Assembly (NCBI GenBank): GCA_905221605.1
Contig: CAJNDS010002159.1
Coordinates: forward strand, 310,001-374,000
Source: Symbiodinium natans
Taxonomy: Eukaryota; Sar; Dinophyceae; Suessiales; Symbiodiniaceae
DNA length: 64,000 nt
Direction of reading: 5' to 3'
Shown: one piece after another, positions 22,681 to 34,147 of the stretch
Numbering within the stretch: position 1 is the first letter of the stretch
Layout of the letters: the number at the start of each line of letters is the position of its first letter
Program-made: the position numbers and the translations under genes
Notes under the pieces: generated by a model
Seen by the model: only the letters and a program-made list of their open reading frames with translations
Database searches by the model: none
What the model was told of the DNA's origin: nothing

Positions 22681-24548
22681 CCTAAACCCTAAACCCTGGA
22701 GCGCGCGGAGCCTTTAGGGGCCTTGGGTGTTTGTGCCGACAGTTGGAGGCGATTGGCCACAGCATGTGTCGGCCACCCAGCCATTCTAGGGTCCTTAAGG
22801 GAGGGTTTAGGGTTTAGGGTTTAGGGTTTAGGGTTTAGGGTTTAGGGTTTAGGGTTTAGGGTTTAGGGTTTAGGGTTTAGGGTTTAGGGCTTTGGCTTAG
22901 GGTTTAGGGTTTAGGGCTTAGGATTTAGGATTTAGGGTTTGGGTTCATAGGGGGTAGAGAGGGAAGCTTAGGAAAACTTAGGGAGTAGGGGGGAGTAGTG
23001 GGGAACCTTGGAGGTTATATACCTCCTTGAGCCTCCCTCCCTTAAGGACACTTTCATGACCTCATGTCCTCGGTTCGTGGATGTCTCGGGCTCATTTGGA
23101 ATAAGTTTGAAAGTGCTATGGGCGCTGATCCCAACAGAGCCCAAACCCTAAACCCCCTACCCCGTAGAGATTTGTTTTTTTTGTACGGCTCCCCTGAGTT
23201 TCCGCGGATGTCGGCTGAGTTAGGATGTCGGGTTTCAGGTACTGGGTGGGGGGGGGGGGGGGGTCGGTGCTTGCGGCACGCTAAACGGCTCAGAGTTCAG
23301 AGGAAGGGTTTAGGGGTGGGTCTAGGTTTGGGGTATAGGTTTACTGAATTGAGACCCCTCTGGCCCTGGGGGATGAAGGTTTGGGATCCAGGCTAAACCC
23401 TATTAAAAGCACTCTAAACACCCTAAACCCTAAACCTTAAAGTTAAACTCTGTATAGTCTAAACATTCTAAACACCCTAGACCCTAAACCTTAAAGCTTG
23501 TGTATATCTAAGCCGAAGCCCTGAGTGGACAGCCTCTAGACTATGTGGGGAGGCAGCTATGTTGAAGTCCCTGAACCCTCTATGTACCCCCAACCCTACA
23601 CCCTAAAACCCTAAACCCTCAGCCCAAAATTCCTACATCTTGGTAGCCCAGTGGTATCCGAATACCATTCCAAAAGAGAGTAAGTATGGACCCACCATAC
23701 AGTTCGACACCAAAACACTTCCATAGTGAAGGAAGGCACATGTCTACCTTCCTCCTCGACTACCACCCCCTAGATTACATAAATTTTCCTCGTGTATTCA
23801 TGAAAACCTATCTCCTATTCTCCTGTAAGCACTATTCCATAATGAGTGTTGCATTTTATTTCCGTATCATTTTGCCATATCTAATTTATACTTACCCCTA
23901 GACACTCTGTAGAAAGCATTTTCTAAGTTCAATTAACTTAGAAGTTATCAAGTATCTTCTTAAATGGTCAACACCCTTGAACATTTCCGATGAATAAACA
24001 TTTCTTTTCGAAAAACTCTTCGAAATGAAGAAGATAGTCAACATACTACATCATCATATTTTTCTCTCCCAATGGAGGCAACGCAGGTTACTGGGCTGGT
24101 TACTGGGCTACTCAGAAGTAGTCTCCCTCAGCTGCCCTGCGTCCTAGGCCTCCATCCTTTCAGGCCCTTCAACTCCTGTCAGCCTGTTCACTGTTCAGCA
24201 GCAGTTTGGTTGAGGTTTGGGGTTTGGGGTTTGGGGTTTAGGGTTTAGGGTTTGGGGTTTAGGGCGTGGGGGGGAGGGGGGGGGGGAGGAGGAGGGGGGG
24301 GAGGAGGGGGGGGGAGGGAGGAGCGGGGGGGGGAGGGGGACGGGGGGAGGGGGACGGGGGGAGGGGGACGGGGGGAGGGGGAGGAGGTGGTGTTTCTTGC
24401 AGGAGTGGGCCTCAGGTTTCAACCGATGACATTGCTTGTTGAAATACAACAAGACCCCGACAGTGGATGATTTCCCGTTAGTCTGGCTTCCGAAATACAA
24501 GTGAAGACGGACATGCAAGTCAATGACTATAAAATGTTCAGATGTTCA

Positions 24549-24630
24549 GATGTTCACCCTTTACTAAACGTCCTTAATAGGAGTTATAATCGGGGTACTA
24601 TAATCCCTATTAAGGACTGCTAGTATCCCA
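24549..24630. mobile_element. MITE-like family 1 copy
   Basis: TGTTCACCCTTTACTAAACG with CCTTAATAGG is mirrored by CCTATTAAGGACTGCTAGTA. Ends are degraded relative to the copy at 2043. Confidence 0.6.
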
Positions 24631-25678
24631 AATAAAATTAGTCGCGCTGGGACAATTCTACATTCGTGCCTCACGTACTCCATCGTTGCAAAGTCAGTTA
24701 GTTCTCATGTCTTTACAGCCCAGTGTATCCCTACTGCTAAGCCCGAAACGCCCAAGGCGAGTACCGTGGTTGGACGCAGAACCACCACTTTCAGGAGGAA
24801 GCGATCCAGGCATCATGGTGAAGGGTTCATCTGGAGCTCTACTTGTAGTTATCTTTTAGTGTTTCTGGTTAGTAAACTACAGTGAGAGCATGGATTACCG
24901 CAGAGAGGGAAGTACGCTACAGAGGCGCTAAGGGTTTGTCGCGCGCGCGCGCGTGTGTCGGCGGAAGGGGGATGGGGAAGGGGGGGTCACCTAAAGACCC
25001 TTAAGCCCAAACCCGAAACCCTTAACCCTACAGTAGACTCCCGCACTTGCAAGTGTCAGCTGCGTTTCAAGACGTGAACGGTTGCTCGGAATGGTTTTGC
25101 TGATGCACAGAGATACTTTCAATATCCAAGAGTCCCGCATTGCAAAGAAGGTTAAGGTTATAGGGCTCAGAGTTTTGGATTCTGGGTTTAGGGTTTAGTG
25201 ATCAGGGCTTACGGTTCAGGGTGTAGGGTCTTAGGGCTCAGGGTGAATAAGGTGGGTTCAGGGTTTAGGGTTTAGATCTTAGGGTTCAGGGTTTTAGGGT
25301 TTTGGGTTGTAGGGTTTAGGATTGTAGGATGTCGGGTTCAGGGTTTCGGGCTTTACGGTGTAGGGTCTTCTTAATTTGGGGTTTAGGGTTTTCGGTTGAA
25401 GGTTTTAGGGCGTGTGGTTTAGGGCTAAAGGGTTTCTTCTTTTTTAAAACCCATGCATCTAAAAAGCGACTTCTATTGTTTTCCATACATGATTCCCAGT
25501 TTCATCTGGTGTACCTTCCTTAAGTCGTTTTGTTAAGAATAACTTTTGAAGTGTCTTTTTCTATCATGGAGGCTTTAGTACACCATATCAGTTTCTGTGT
25601 TTTCGTGTTTGTTTGCTATAGGGTTCAGGGTTCAGGGTTCGGGGTTTTAGGATTCAGGGTTCAGGGGTATCTTCACAA

Positions 25679-25750
25679 GCGAAGGCATTGGCCCGGGATC
25701 GCCCAATTGTGCTTGCGAAGGCATTGGCCCGGGATCGCCCTATTGTGCTT
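25679..25750. repeat. 36-bp tandem direct repeat
   Basis: GCGAAGGCATTGGCCCGGGA begins at 25679 and again at 25715; the following TCGCCC and ATTGTGCTT are shared with one substitution. Two copies. Confidence 0.85.
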
Positions 25751-26299
25751 CAGCAGAGCAGCTCGTCGTGCTTTCGAGGTATGCAGGAATGGCATTTTCG
25801 GGTTGGGATCTATAGGGTTTAGGGTTTAGGGCTTGCATCAGTGTACGTGCGCGGGGAGTGTGCCTTTTCTTGAGATGTAGGGGCGCTCTCCCTATCGCGC
25901 TTGCATAGCCTAGAAGCCCCACATCCCGCCCGACGGGTTAGGGGGTGAGTTCCGGGATTCGAGTTCCGGCTACCGAGGGCGCCGTTTCCTGGGGCTTGTC
26001 TGTGTATTGCAGTCAGAGTGAGTGCGGAGTAAGTTCCTGGGAAAGTTCAGGCTCACGAGGGGAGCGGTTCGTAGGTCTTGTGTATTTCCGAGCGAGTTCC
26101 GGAGTGAGTTCCAGATTGAGTTTCAGGGTGAGTTCCAGGGTGTGGTCCGGAATGGGTTCTGGGGTGAGTTCCGGGGTGAGTTCCAGATTCGCAAGAGTTC
26201 CGGAACTTTTGACTGACCGCCATGGCTCTGTAAGTGGAAGCTTGTCAGACAAGCGTGGACGACGCAGCCGCGCTCCAAGTAGTTTGTGAAGACACAAAG

Positions 26300-26421
26300 G
26301 CAAGCTATGCAAGCGCAACCTTGCCCTGTGGCAGTGTGGCAATGGGTGGAAGCCCTCTGAAGAAGTCGATCAGGAGTTCTTCAAAAATGACGAGATCAAG
26401 GAATTGATGGATCCGTCTGTC
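26300..26421 (+). CDS. candidate exon, 40 codons
   Basis: GACACAAAG acceptor, two split bases, then KLCKRNLALWQCGNGWKPSE followed by EVDQEFFKNDEIKELMDPSV. It can end at GC donor GCTTAGCAG (26422) or read one more codon to a TAG at 26425. This is one of the most protein-like islands in the left part (W, C, charged residues, no low complexity). Unlike most islands it is not flanked by telomeric repeats. Directly downstream, about 26442-26500, another frame reads VCVTDDDNMMIEKKLFVAAG, possibly a following exon or a frameshifted continuation. No family is recognised. Confidence 0.45.
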
Positions 26422-26706
26422 GCTTAGCAGCAGGGCGCAGAGTCTGTGTCACGGATGATGACAACATGATGATTGAGAAGAAGCTTTTTGTGGCTGCCGG
26501 GTCCAATTTGTTCTATGTGCTCGTCGGTCTTGGTTCTTGGGACATTTCTCTCTTGTTGAAATTTAAGAGGGTCATGTTTAGGAAGATTGTTCGGAGGGTT
26601 TTAAGGGCCATCCTGCTATCTGTGCCTTGAGCCCTGAAGCACAAAAACCCCGAACGAAGTCTCACGAACCCAAGAACCCCTCAGCCCTTAAACTTAGTCT
26701 TGCGTA

Positions 26707-26935
26707 ATGAAGTAACAATAATAATAGTAATACTAATAATACTAGTAATAATAATAAGTAATAATAGTCATAATAGTAGCAGAGTAGAGAGAGAGGCCTG
26801 AAATGGGAAGGAAGATGAAGGAAAAGGGTTTGGTTTAGGGTTCAGGGCATCTAGAGGTTCTAGGGGCAACAAAAATAATAATAGTAATAAAAATGAAAAA
26901 AAACAATAATAAGAATAATAATAATAATTGAGGGT
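26707..26935. repeat. TAA/AAT trinucleotide repeats
   Basis: Two imperfect AAT/TAA stretches at 26707-26780 and 26873-26930 separated by GC-richer sequence. Confidence 0.8.
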
Positions 26936-27118
26936 TTGTTCTGTGGGGCGTAGAGAGCTCGATGCCTGTAAGCCTATGCAGGCATAGAAACCCCAACTCG
27001 AGACCCTCTAACCCTAAACCCTAAACCCTACATCCTAAACCCCAAACCCTAAACCCTAAACCCTAAACCCTTATCCCTAAACCCTAAACCCTAAACCCTA
27101 AACCCTAAACCCTACAGC

Positions 27119-27198
27119 CACGACAGTCAAGGCACCGAAGCGGTCCTCCAATTTCACGACTGCCCCTTGCAGCCACTCGGACACTGGCAGAAGTAGTG
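27119..27198 (-). CDS. candidate minus-strand exon
   Basis: On the minus strand an acceptor (CACTGCAG) is followed by two split bases and LLLPVSEWLQGAVVKLEDRF then GALTVV, ending in phase 0 at GC donor GCTGTAGGG. Both flanks follow the exon pattern: CCCTAAA at 27004-27112 and TTTAGGG from 27208. The donor sequence resembles that of the helicase intron (GCTTGTAGGG). Hydrophobic/charged spacing suggests an amphipathic helix. No family named. The plus strand also has an open frame, but with poorer composition. Confidence 0.48.
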
Positions 27199-29413
27199 CT
27201 GCAGTGTTTAGGGTTGAGGGTTTGGGGTTTAGGGTTTAGGGTTTGGGGTTCAAGGTTTAGGGTTTAGGGTTTAGGGTTCAGGGTTTAGGGTTCGGGGAGG
27301 TTTAGAGCATAAGGTTCATGGGTTCATGGAAGCCACAAGGGGACTGTACACCTGGGCTTCCAGGGTGTTCAGGCTTTGGTGTGCGGGTTCTTGAGGCATC
27401 GAGGGTGCAACGAGTCAGGAAATAGGAATCCCTAAACCCTAAGCCCGAAGCCCTAAACCCTAAAGTTGTGGGTTAAGGCTTTGGGGGCCTTGGTTCAGGG
27501 TTTAGGGTTTAGGGCGTTCAGGGTTTTGGGGCCAGGGTTTGAGGTTCAAGTTGTTTTACGGGCCTGCGGAGGGAAGGGGGGGCGGATTCAGATGGGCGTG
27601 GGGAATGCCAGGGCGGGCAGAGGTTGCTGGAAGCTCTTGGGTAGGTGGTGTGCTCTTTGGTGCATCCACCCTAGACCCTAAACCCTAAACCCTATAAACC
27701 CTCTAAACCCTCTAAACCCTCTAAACCCTCTAAACCCTCTAAACCCTCTAAACCCTAAACCCTAAACCCCAACTCCAGCCCCCACAATGTCAACCCCAGC
27801 TTCAAGCCCGAACCCTCAGCTCTAGGCCCCAAGCCCTGCTCCCATAGTGGGGGGGCGCGCTAGAGGCCCTGTAGGGGTTTAGAGTTAGGGTTCAGGTTTT
27901 TAGGCAGGGTCCATGGCCAAATCCGAAGCCTTTGCTTGCGCAGACTTGTTTGGCTTCAAGTCTACCACATCCCCTTCAAAAAGAGTCATGCTTCAACATC
28001 TTAGGTGCTGTTGGCTTGGTCGGTTTAGGGTTTAGCGTTTAGGGTTTAGGGTGCTTAGATACCAGAATGTCCCCGCCGCGGCAAATGTCGCAAAGACCTT
28101 GGCAGCTGCTCTTCGTAGCATTCTGGCTGCTGCTGGCGCAGTGGGCCAGCACCTTTGTAGGAGACATAAAGCCCAAATCCCTAAGAAGCCGCACCCCATA
28201 AATTTTAAGCCAAGATCCTTGTCTTGGGGCTTGGGGGGGTGCGGAGGGGGGGGGGGGGGGGGAGGGGGTAGTAATGATTAACAGTAAGTGCAAACCCCAA
28301 AATCCTTCTCACTCGAGCGTCCTCGGAACTCACTTAGCCCTGCGCCTGCAACCCTGACAACCTATGGGTTTAGGGTTTAGGAGTTTAGGGTTTAGGGTTT
28401 AGGGTTTAGGGTTTAGGGGGTTTAGGGTTTAGGGTTTAAGCTTATTAGGGCCTGAATAGCCTTCAAAGCCCTGACTCCCCATAACCCCTCAGCTCCTCCC
28501 TCCCCGACCCCAAAGCTTCCAACTAAAGCCTGACAGCTTCTTTGCTTGCAGACCCCTAAACCCTAAACCCTAAACCCTAAGCCCTAAACCCTAAACCCTA
28601 AAACCCTAAACCCTAAACCCTGAACAAGTGTGGTAGCTGTCCTCGTGCAGGCGCAGTCAGATCGCAAGAAGTCGACTTGCTAGGGGTGAGGGTTTAGGGT
28701 CTAGGGTCTGGGGTCTAGGGTCTAGGCTCTAGGGTCTAGGGTCTAGGGTTTTTAGGGTTGATTGCTTTCTTGCAACTGCAGGGAACTCTTGTTCTGAGGG
28801 CTTACCACTCCCCTCGTAAGCCTCATGTGGCCAAAACACAAAGGGTGGCCCTCGTTGAGAAGCCTAAAACCCTTCAGCCTCTCAAGCCTAAGATCCCCCA
28901 GACCCTAGACCCTAAACCTAAACCCTAGGACACTTGAGAAGGTGGAGGCTTCCCCCCGGAGCAGGCTTGGAGAAGGCTTCTCAAACTGCTAGGCTTGTCA
29001 AAGTGTTTGTGAAAGTAAGCCCCAAGCCCTTAACCGTGTGAACCCCTTCTCAGCCCTTGTAGACCCTTAATCAGCCCTTACAAGCCCTTATTACAAGCCC
29101 TTATCAGTCCTTATAAACCCTTAACAAGCCGTTCTAAGCCCCTTATTCTAAGGTCCTTCTAAACCCTGATACGCCCTGAGAAGCCCCAAACCCTAAACCC
29201 TAAACCCCACAGCCCCCACTCTGCGGCTCTGTCCATACCTCTAAGGTCGGAACCATGGGCCCTTTGCACCTGTTGTATGTAGTGTAAATGCGGGTTGTAT
29301 AACAAGGGACCCAAATACCCTAAGCCCTGAGCCCTAAACCCTAAACCCTAAACCCTAAACCCTAAATAAACCCTAAACCCTAAACCCATACTCAAAACCC
29401 TAGAAAACCAAAG
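27199..29413. repeat. repeat-rich stretch; CCCTCTAAA array
   Basis: TTTAGGG at 27208-27300, the 9-mer CCCTCTAAA at 27700-27750, CCCTAAA at 28553-28622, TCTAGGG variants at 28694-28750. Island 28050-28160 is open on both strands (plus: PAAANVAKTLAAALRSILAA; minus: GLCDICRGGDILVSKHP), so it is left uncalled. A plus reading VVAVLVQAQSD at 28632-28664 with AAG acceptor and GC donor is possible. A G run lies at 28232-28262. Confidence 0.5.
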
Positions 29414-29462
29414 CTGCCTGTGAGGAGCTTCCCTGTGGCAGAGGGACCTTGCGCGACCACAG
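29414..29462 (+). CDS. possible exon upstream of SH3b-like domain
   Basis: AACCAAAG acceptor, two split bases, ACEELPCGRGTLRDH, two bases (AG) and GC donor. The split AG joins the G that starts the exon at 31375 to give Arg, so phase is compatible with the SH3b-like gene. It is nevertheless 1.9 kb away, with another open island (about 30530-30660) in between that might be an exon instead. Confidence 0.33.
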
Positions 29463-31374
29463 GCTCCTCGATACATGTTTAGGGTGGTAGAGTTTAGGGC
29501 GGCAGGGTGGTGGGTGGTAGGGTTTAGGGTCTAGGGGTCAGGGTGCTAGGGTTCAGGGTTAAGGGTTGATACAGGTGTACATGGGTTGGTAAGGGTTGAT
29601 AAGGGTTCATACACTTATGTGGGTTGTTGATTGGTTTACAAGAGTTTGCAAGTGTTTACAAGGGTTAATCTAGGCTTGTAGGGTCGGGATTAGGGCGTTT
29701 GGTCAAGGCTTCGGCGTCGGGGTTTTCTGGGATGCAATTAGGGTGTAGGGTTTCGGGTTTATTTCATCTGCTTGTTGTTAAGTGGTAGCAACACATCTTG
29801 CGCATACAAGGTTCCTGCACCCTAGAGTCCGAGATCAACAAAAACCGAACCTGAACCCAAGACCCTAAAACTTACAAGGTCCCTAAGGTCCCGGCGGGGT
29901 TTCAAGGGGACACAGAACCCAAGGTTCCCTACAATGCTCCCCACCACCCCCCAGGGCTTCCCTAAAGTTTCCTAAGTACCTCCCCCTCCCCCCACCCCAT
30001 CCCTCCCTTAAGGACCCTAAAGCAGAAGGTGCAGGTTGAGTAGCCAAGCCCCTCAAGCCTTTCACCAAGCCTCCCAAAATAACTTTAAACTTAAACCCCA
30101 AGCTGAAAAACACTCCAGCCGGGTTTAGGGTTAGTTAAGGGTTTAGGCGTTTACATCCTAAACCCGACACTGAAACACGGTCTCTGGACCGTTGCAAAGC
30201 CGAAGGCCCAAAAGGCCGACAACCTTGCACTACACCCTAAACCCTACAGCCGCAATCCCAAACCCTACGACCCAAACCCAAAACCTGCCCCCAGGCCCTA
30301 TACCGTAAGCCCTAAACCCTGAACCCCCCCTCCCCTCTATGCAAAAAAAGACGTTGGTCAGGTTGCCCGAGAGGCCGCCCCCACATCATCGAAACCGCAG
30401 GCTAGGCCCTATCGCGCTTTGACCAAGCCCCTCGGCTTGTTAGTTCTGGGGGTTTCAGGGTTTTGGGTTTAGGAATTTTCGGGGTTAGGGTGTTTTTGGA
30501 TGTTGGGCTTTGAGGTTTCACTGTTTTTTTTTTCCGGAATGCGTAGCGGAGGGGCGTTTGTGTTCGCAAAGCGTCCGAAAGCTTGTTGAACTTGTTTCGT
30601 GGTTCACGGCTTATAAAGTGCAGACAGTCACGAAGACGAACCCCCGTGGGGGGCGCCATCCTGGTGGCTGTCGTCGCTTTTCGAGCCGCGTTTTTAGGGG
30701 GGGGGATGCAGCCTCTGGATCTTTGTGAGAGATGCCTCCGGCCTCAGTTCTGAACTCCAAACCCCTAAGCCCCTCAAACTCCGGTAGACCCACAGCTAGG
30801 CTCGGATGGACCATGACGTTCCTAGATGCCCCCGACTTCCCACAAAGTACACCAAGCAAAAGGAAGCTCTTTGGTCCAACAAGCTCTCGGCCCTCAAACA
30901 CCTTCTTAGCAAGTGTCTATGTATATTCATAGCTCCACACCTAAGAAGCTCTCAACCCCCTAAGCTCTAAACGTACGAACCGGCTACCATCTTTTCATGG
31001 GTTCCCCTACTACTAGCCCTCAACACTGCCCCGGGGTCCCCCCCATAAGTAGGGCTATTTAGTAAGGGATAACTGAGCGTAATCAAGGTTACTTAAGGGA
31101 AACCTAGGAGGGGTAGTCTAGGTAGTAGGGGAACCCAGTGGGCCACACGACCTCGTCTTTGTAGTAGGAAGCCCTCAGCCTTCCTCGTGTACTTGTCGCG
31201 CCCTTACAACCCAAAGGTTAAACCTTCCCTTCAACCCAAAACCCTAAGCCCTAAGCCCTCAGCCCTAAGCCCTAGTAAGAGACCCCAAAACCCCAAGCCC
31301 TCAGCCCTCAACCCTAAACCCTAAACCCTAAACGCTAAACCCTCCCTTAACCCCTAAGCCCTGGGAAGAGACAG
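29463..31374. repeat. probable intron region with MITE-like element
   Basis: Degenerate TTTAGGG-type repeats at 29478-29760, CCCTAAA-type remnants near 30236-30320 and 31240-31345. A non-repeat island at about 30540-30720 is open on plus (GRLCSQSVRKLVELVSWFTA) without clear splice sites. MITE-like palindrome at 30999-31136. Confidence 0.45.
30999..31136. mobile_element. MITE-like palindrome, GGGTTCCCCTACTA ends
   Basis: GGGTTCCCCTACTACTAG at the left is mirrored by CTAGGTAGTAGGGGAACCC at the right, about 138 bp overall. Non-coding. Confidence 0.7.
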
Positions 31375-31446
31375 GATCAACATCCGCGTCTCGCCCGAGA
31401 TTAAGAGCATGCGAAGTGGCCAGTCAATCGCCCAGGGCGAGCAGCC
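31375..31446 (+). CDS. SH3b-like domain gene, exon a
   Basis: GAGACAG acceptor, one split base, then INIRVSPEIKSMRSGQSIAQ and GEQ, ending with CC before GC donor GCTGGTCTGG. CC joined to G of the exon at 32748 gives Pro. The N-I-R-x-x-P...G-x-x-I-x-x-G-E order is the first half of bacterial-type SH3 (SH3b) domains, which bind peptides or glycans; in dinoflagellates such modules occur in large multidomain proteins (general knowledge). The next two exons supply the rest of the fold in the right order and phase, which is the main support. Confidence 0.7.
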
Positions 31447-32747
31447 GCTGGTCTGGACCAGGGTCACCCTCGGGTTCAGAGTACAGGGTTTATAGTTCAG
31501 GGTCTAGGGTTGAAGGTTTAGGGTTTAGGGTTGGGATGTAACAGTCCTTAATCGGGATTTTATTACCCCTATTATAATCCCTGTTAAGGCCTGTTAGTAT
31601 TTTGGGGAACATCCCAAAGTACAGGGTTAATACTTTAGGGTTTAGGGTTTGGGTTTATAGGGTTTCATGGAAATCGTCTAGGTTTGGGTCCGACAGTTTG
31701 ACCCGAAAGTCTGCTGCTTAGAGCCGAATGCCGACCAAACACCTGCAAGTCAGTTAGGAGAACTGACTGATCGGATCCCAAGCCTTCCAGGGCCCCCTAA
31801 ACTCTAATCCCTAAACCCTAAACCCTAAACCCTAAACCCTAAACCCTAAACCCTAAACCCTAAACCCTAAAATCCCTAAACCCTAAACCCCCTTTTGGGG
31901 CCTTTTGGGGCTTTTTGAGCCTTCCGGAGCCTCTGGGGACCTGTCTCAGGGCGCGATAGTTTTTTTCGGGCAGTTCGGGGCTCTGGCGCCGCTCGTGGCC
32001 TGAGGCATTGTGGACTAGGGTTTAGGGTTTAGGGTTTAGGGCAGCACCTTTCAGGGTTTCTGTTGGGGGCCCCGTTTGGAGCCCCCAGAGCTTTGTGCAG
32101 ACAGATAGCTTTGCAAGCTCAGCATTGCCATGAAATCCCGATATGTTTTCTTAAGAACCCCGTCAATAAGAAACAAATTTGAGTGTGTAAAAAGTTGTTC
32201 CTTACAAGGGAAATGTAGGGATTATTGTATTCTATCTTTTGGGGGGTTCTCAAGCAAATAGTAGAGAGGCTGAAGTAAAATGACTTTGTCCTTGGCCTCC
32301 GGGACATTTCTGATCAACTTGCTTAAGCTGGCAACCGAAACGCTTTGACTGAATCGTTTTGACCGACAACTGGACCGAACTTCAAATCTTATATTAGACC
32401 TTGGACAATTCAAGGGTTTTCGAGGATCGTTTTGACGAATATGCAGGTAGAAGCGTTTCTAGGATCGCAAACCTTCTTCATACGAATTTAAAGCCTAGTA
32501 ATTTCGAGGATCTGAAAAGAGTTGTTTGGGATGAAGGATGAGAAATTCTTGAGGCGATCTCAGATCTCCTATGTAAGAAACATTCGAAATGCACATGTCG
32601 AAAGTACGGGGTCTGTTGTTGAAGGGGAGTAGAATGAAATCAATAAAGGCCTGAGGTTCCTGCTCCCTAAACCCTAAACCCTAAACCCTAAACCCTAAAC
32701 CCTAAACCCTAAACCCTAAACCCCTAAACCCTAAACCGTCTAGCAAG
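31447..32747 (+). other. intron with inverted telomere ends and a MITE
   Basis: Starts with GC donor and degenerate GGGTTTAGGG repeats (31474-31532). It holds a family 1 MITE at 31532-31616 and further tracts, and ends with CCCTAAA at 32665-32736 before CTAGCAAG acceptor. The 32100-32650 part is A+T-richer and non-telomeric with no gene seen. Confidence 0.55.
31532..31616. mobile_element. MITE-like family 1 copy inside an intron
   Basis: GGGATGTAACAGTCCTTAAT at the left, and CTGTTAAGGCCTGTTAGTAT with GGGGAACATCCC at the right. The left end lacks the TTCCCC/TTATACT part. Confidence 0.65.
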
Positions 32748-32812
32748 GTTCATGGTCACTGAAATCATTGATGCGGACGGCCAGAGCCGCGAGGCGATAT
32801 TCAGACGAGATG
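32748..32812 (+). CDS. SH3b-like domain gene, exon b
   Basis: CTAGCAAG acceptor, one split base, then FMVTEIIDADGQSREAIFRR and D, plus one base before GC donor GCCTGTCTTT. Joined upstream it gives GEQPFMVTEI; joined downstream the split codon G+GC gives Gly and FRRDG-FLRLAND. F-x-V-x-E is the central strand of SH3b-like folds. CCCTAAA precedes and TTTAGGG follows. Confidence 0.7.
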
Positions 32813-33158
32813 GCCTGTCTTTCCATGGCCTCAGTTCACCCGGAACCCGTTTAGGGTTTAGGGTTTAGGGTTTAGGGTTTAGGGTTTGGGGTTTAGGGTT
32901 CTGGGCTCAGGGCTTTGGGGTGAGGGAGTTAGGATTTACGGCGGGGGGTTAGTGAGGCGCACCTGAGGCATTTATATATATAGAATCCCTCAAGCAGAGG
33001 TGCAAAGAATGGTTTGGGACATATGCCACGTTTGTGGGTATATGGGACACTCTAGGCAGGGAATAACCCTAAACCCTAACCCTAACCTCGAAACCCTAAA
33101 CCCCAAACCCGAAACACCCTAAACCCTAAACCCTAAACCCCAAACCAGCGAAGATAAG
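32813..33158 (+). other. short intron with inverted telomere ends
   Basis: 346 bp. GC donor, then TTTAGGG tract (32848-32895). Its 3' part is a CCCTAAA/CCCCAAA tract (33066-33146) and GATAAG acceptor. Phase agrees (1 + 2 bases). Confidence 0.6.
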
Positions 33159-33208
33159 GCTTCCTGCGACTGGCCAATGACGGAGGCTGGGTCTTCAGCC
33201 GTGGCGTA
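33159..33208 (+). CDS. SH3b-like domain gene, exon c
   Basis: GAAGATAAG acceptor, two split bases, then FLRLANDGGWVFSRGV. The LRLA-x-x-GGWVF string is the closing strand and GW motif of SH3b-like domains, and it completes exons a and b. I end it at GC donor 33209 because phase 0 then fits the exon at 34083 (SRGV-VGKTIAEP). A later GC donor (33213) would also be possible. Confidence 0.65.
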
Positions 33209-33490
33209 GCGGGCAGCTGGGCACCTTGCCTTTTCAGCTTGGGCGGTTGAGGATTTCTAGGATTCTAGGGTTTAGGGTTTAGGGTTTAGGGTTTAGGGCT
33301 AGGGTTTAGGGTTTAGGGTTTAGGGTTTAGGGTTTAGGGTTTAGGGTTTAGGGTTTAGGGTTTAGCGTTTAGGGTGAGGATTTCTTGGACGTAACTTAGG
33401 TTTCGGGTTTGGGGTTTAGGGGTGCAGGGTTAGGATTTCTAGGACCCAGAGTAGGCCCTCATTGCCCTTTTTTTGAGGGGGGGTCCTCTT

Positions 33491-33521
<31 letters not shown>

Positions 33522-34082
33522 TGCTTTCTCCTTTCTTCAAGTGATCCCATTGCAAAGGAACCTATCACCCTGTACATAAATCCTCAGACCCTGAACCCCT
33601 AGGGTTTGCGGATTAGGGCTTAGGGTTTTTAGGGCTTCGGGCTTGCGGCTTAGGGCTTGGGGTGTACTTTGCAGGTTTGGGCTTTAGCAGTTGCTCCACA
33701 CATTCCATTCGGGGGCATATCGAGTCTCTTGGTTTTTTCCTTGCAGAAGTGCCTGAGTCTGTCGGAAAGCAAGGTAGTGGGGCTGGAACTGCATGAAGAC
33801 TCGTGGGTCTACATGTAACCATCGAAACCATTCACGTCGAAACCCAAACCCTGAACGTCAACTCTCTCCCCCTTGGGGCTGAGGGTTGAGGGTTAGGGTT
33901 TAGGGTTACTCGTGGGTCTACATGTAACCATCGAAACGATTCACGTCCAAACCCAAACCCAGAACTTCAGCTCTCTGCCCCCTAGGGCTTAGGGTTGAGG
34001 GTTAGCTTTTAGGGTTTAGGGTTTGAAAAATTAGGGTTTAGGGTTTAGCGGCCGTCTGACACGCGACTCATAAAGCGATAAG
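33209..34082 (+). repeat. probable intron; telomeric tract, TG run, 109-bp direct repeat
   Basis: TTTAGGG at 33268-33375, a TG microsatellite at 33494-33521 and a two-copy 109-bp direct repeat at 33799-34016. Its 3' side carries TTTAGGG rather than CCCTAAA, so it is an exception to the inverted-end pattern. Confidence 0.5.
33799..34016. repeat. 109-bp tandem direct repeat, two diverged copies
   Basis: ACTCGTGGGTCTACATGTAA begins at 33799 and again at 33908. The copies share the following CCATCGAAAC and CCCAAACCC with several substitutions. Confidence 0.85.
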
Positions 34083-34147
34083 GTCGGCAAGACGATCGCC
34101 GAACCTGTGATTGCCACCAACAAGAAGATAGAGGCTCGCATCTGCAG
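34083..34147 (+). CDS. SH3b-like gene, following exon
   Basis: GCGATAAG acceptor (same last five bases as exon c), then VGKTIAEPVIATNKKIEARI and C, plus AG before GC donor GCTTCGGGTTC. Phase 0 start fits exon c. The peptide is basic and helix-like with no named domain. Confidence 0.55.

Larger units (their letters stand above)
22681..26299. repeat. mixed region: telomeric tracts, AT-rich stretch, G-rich repeat, no firm gene
   Basis: TTTAGGG at 22803-22890. An A+T-rich stretch at about 23640-24120 has no recognisable gene. A GGGGGAGGA/GGGACGG-type simple repeat lies at 24266-24383. A family 1 MITE copy lies at 24549-24630 and a CG/GT run at 24938-24958. A 36-bp direct repeat occupies 25679-25750, and an imperfect GAGTTCCGG-type minisatellite lies at 26085-26200. 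I see nothing codable with confidence. Confidence 0.55.

Noticed and set aside
23686-23901. 71-codon frame in an AT-rich stretch
   Set aside because: Composition and lack of splice context or similarity do not support coding.
24195-24518. Pro-rich and Gly-rich frames
   Set aside because: They come from a GGGGGAGGA-type simple repeat.
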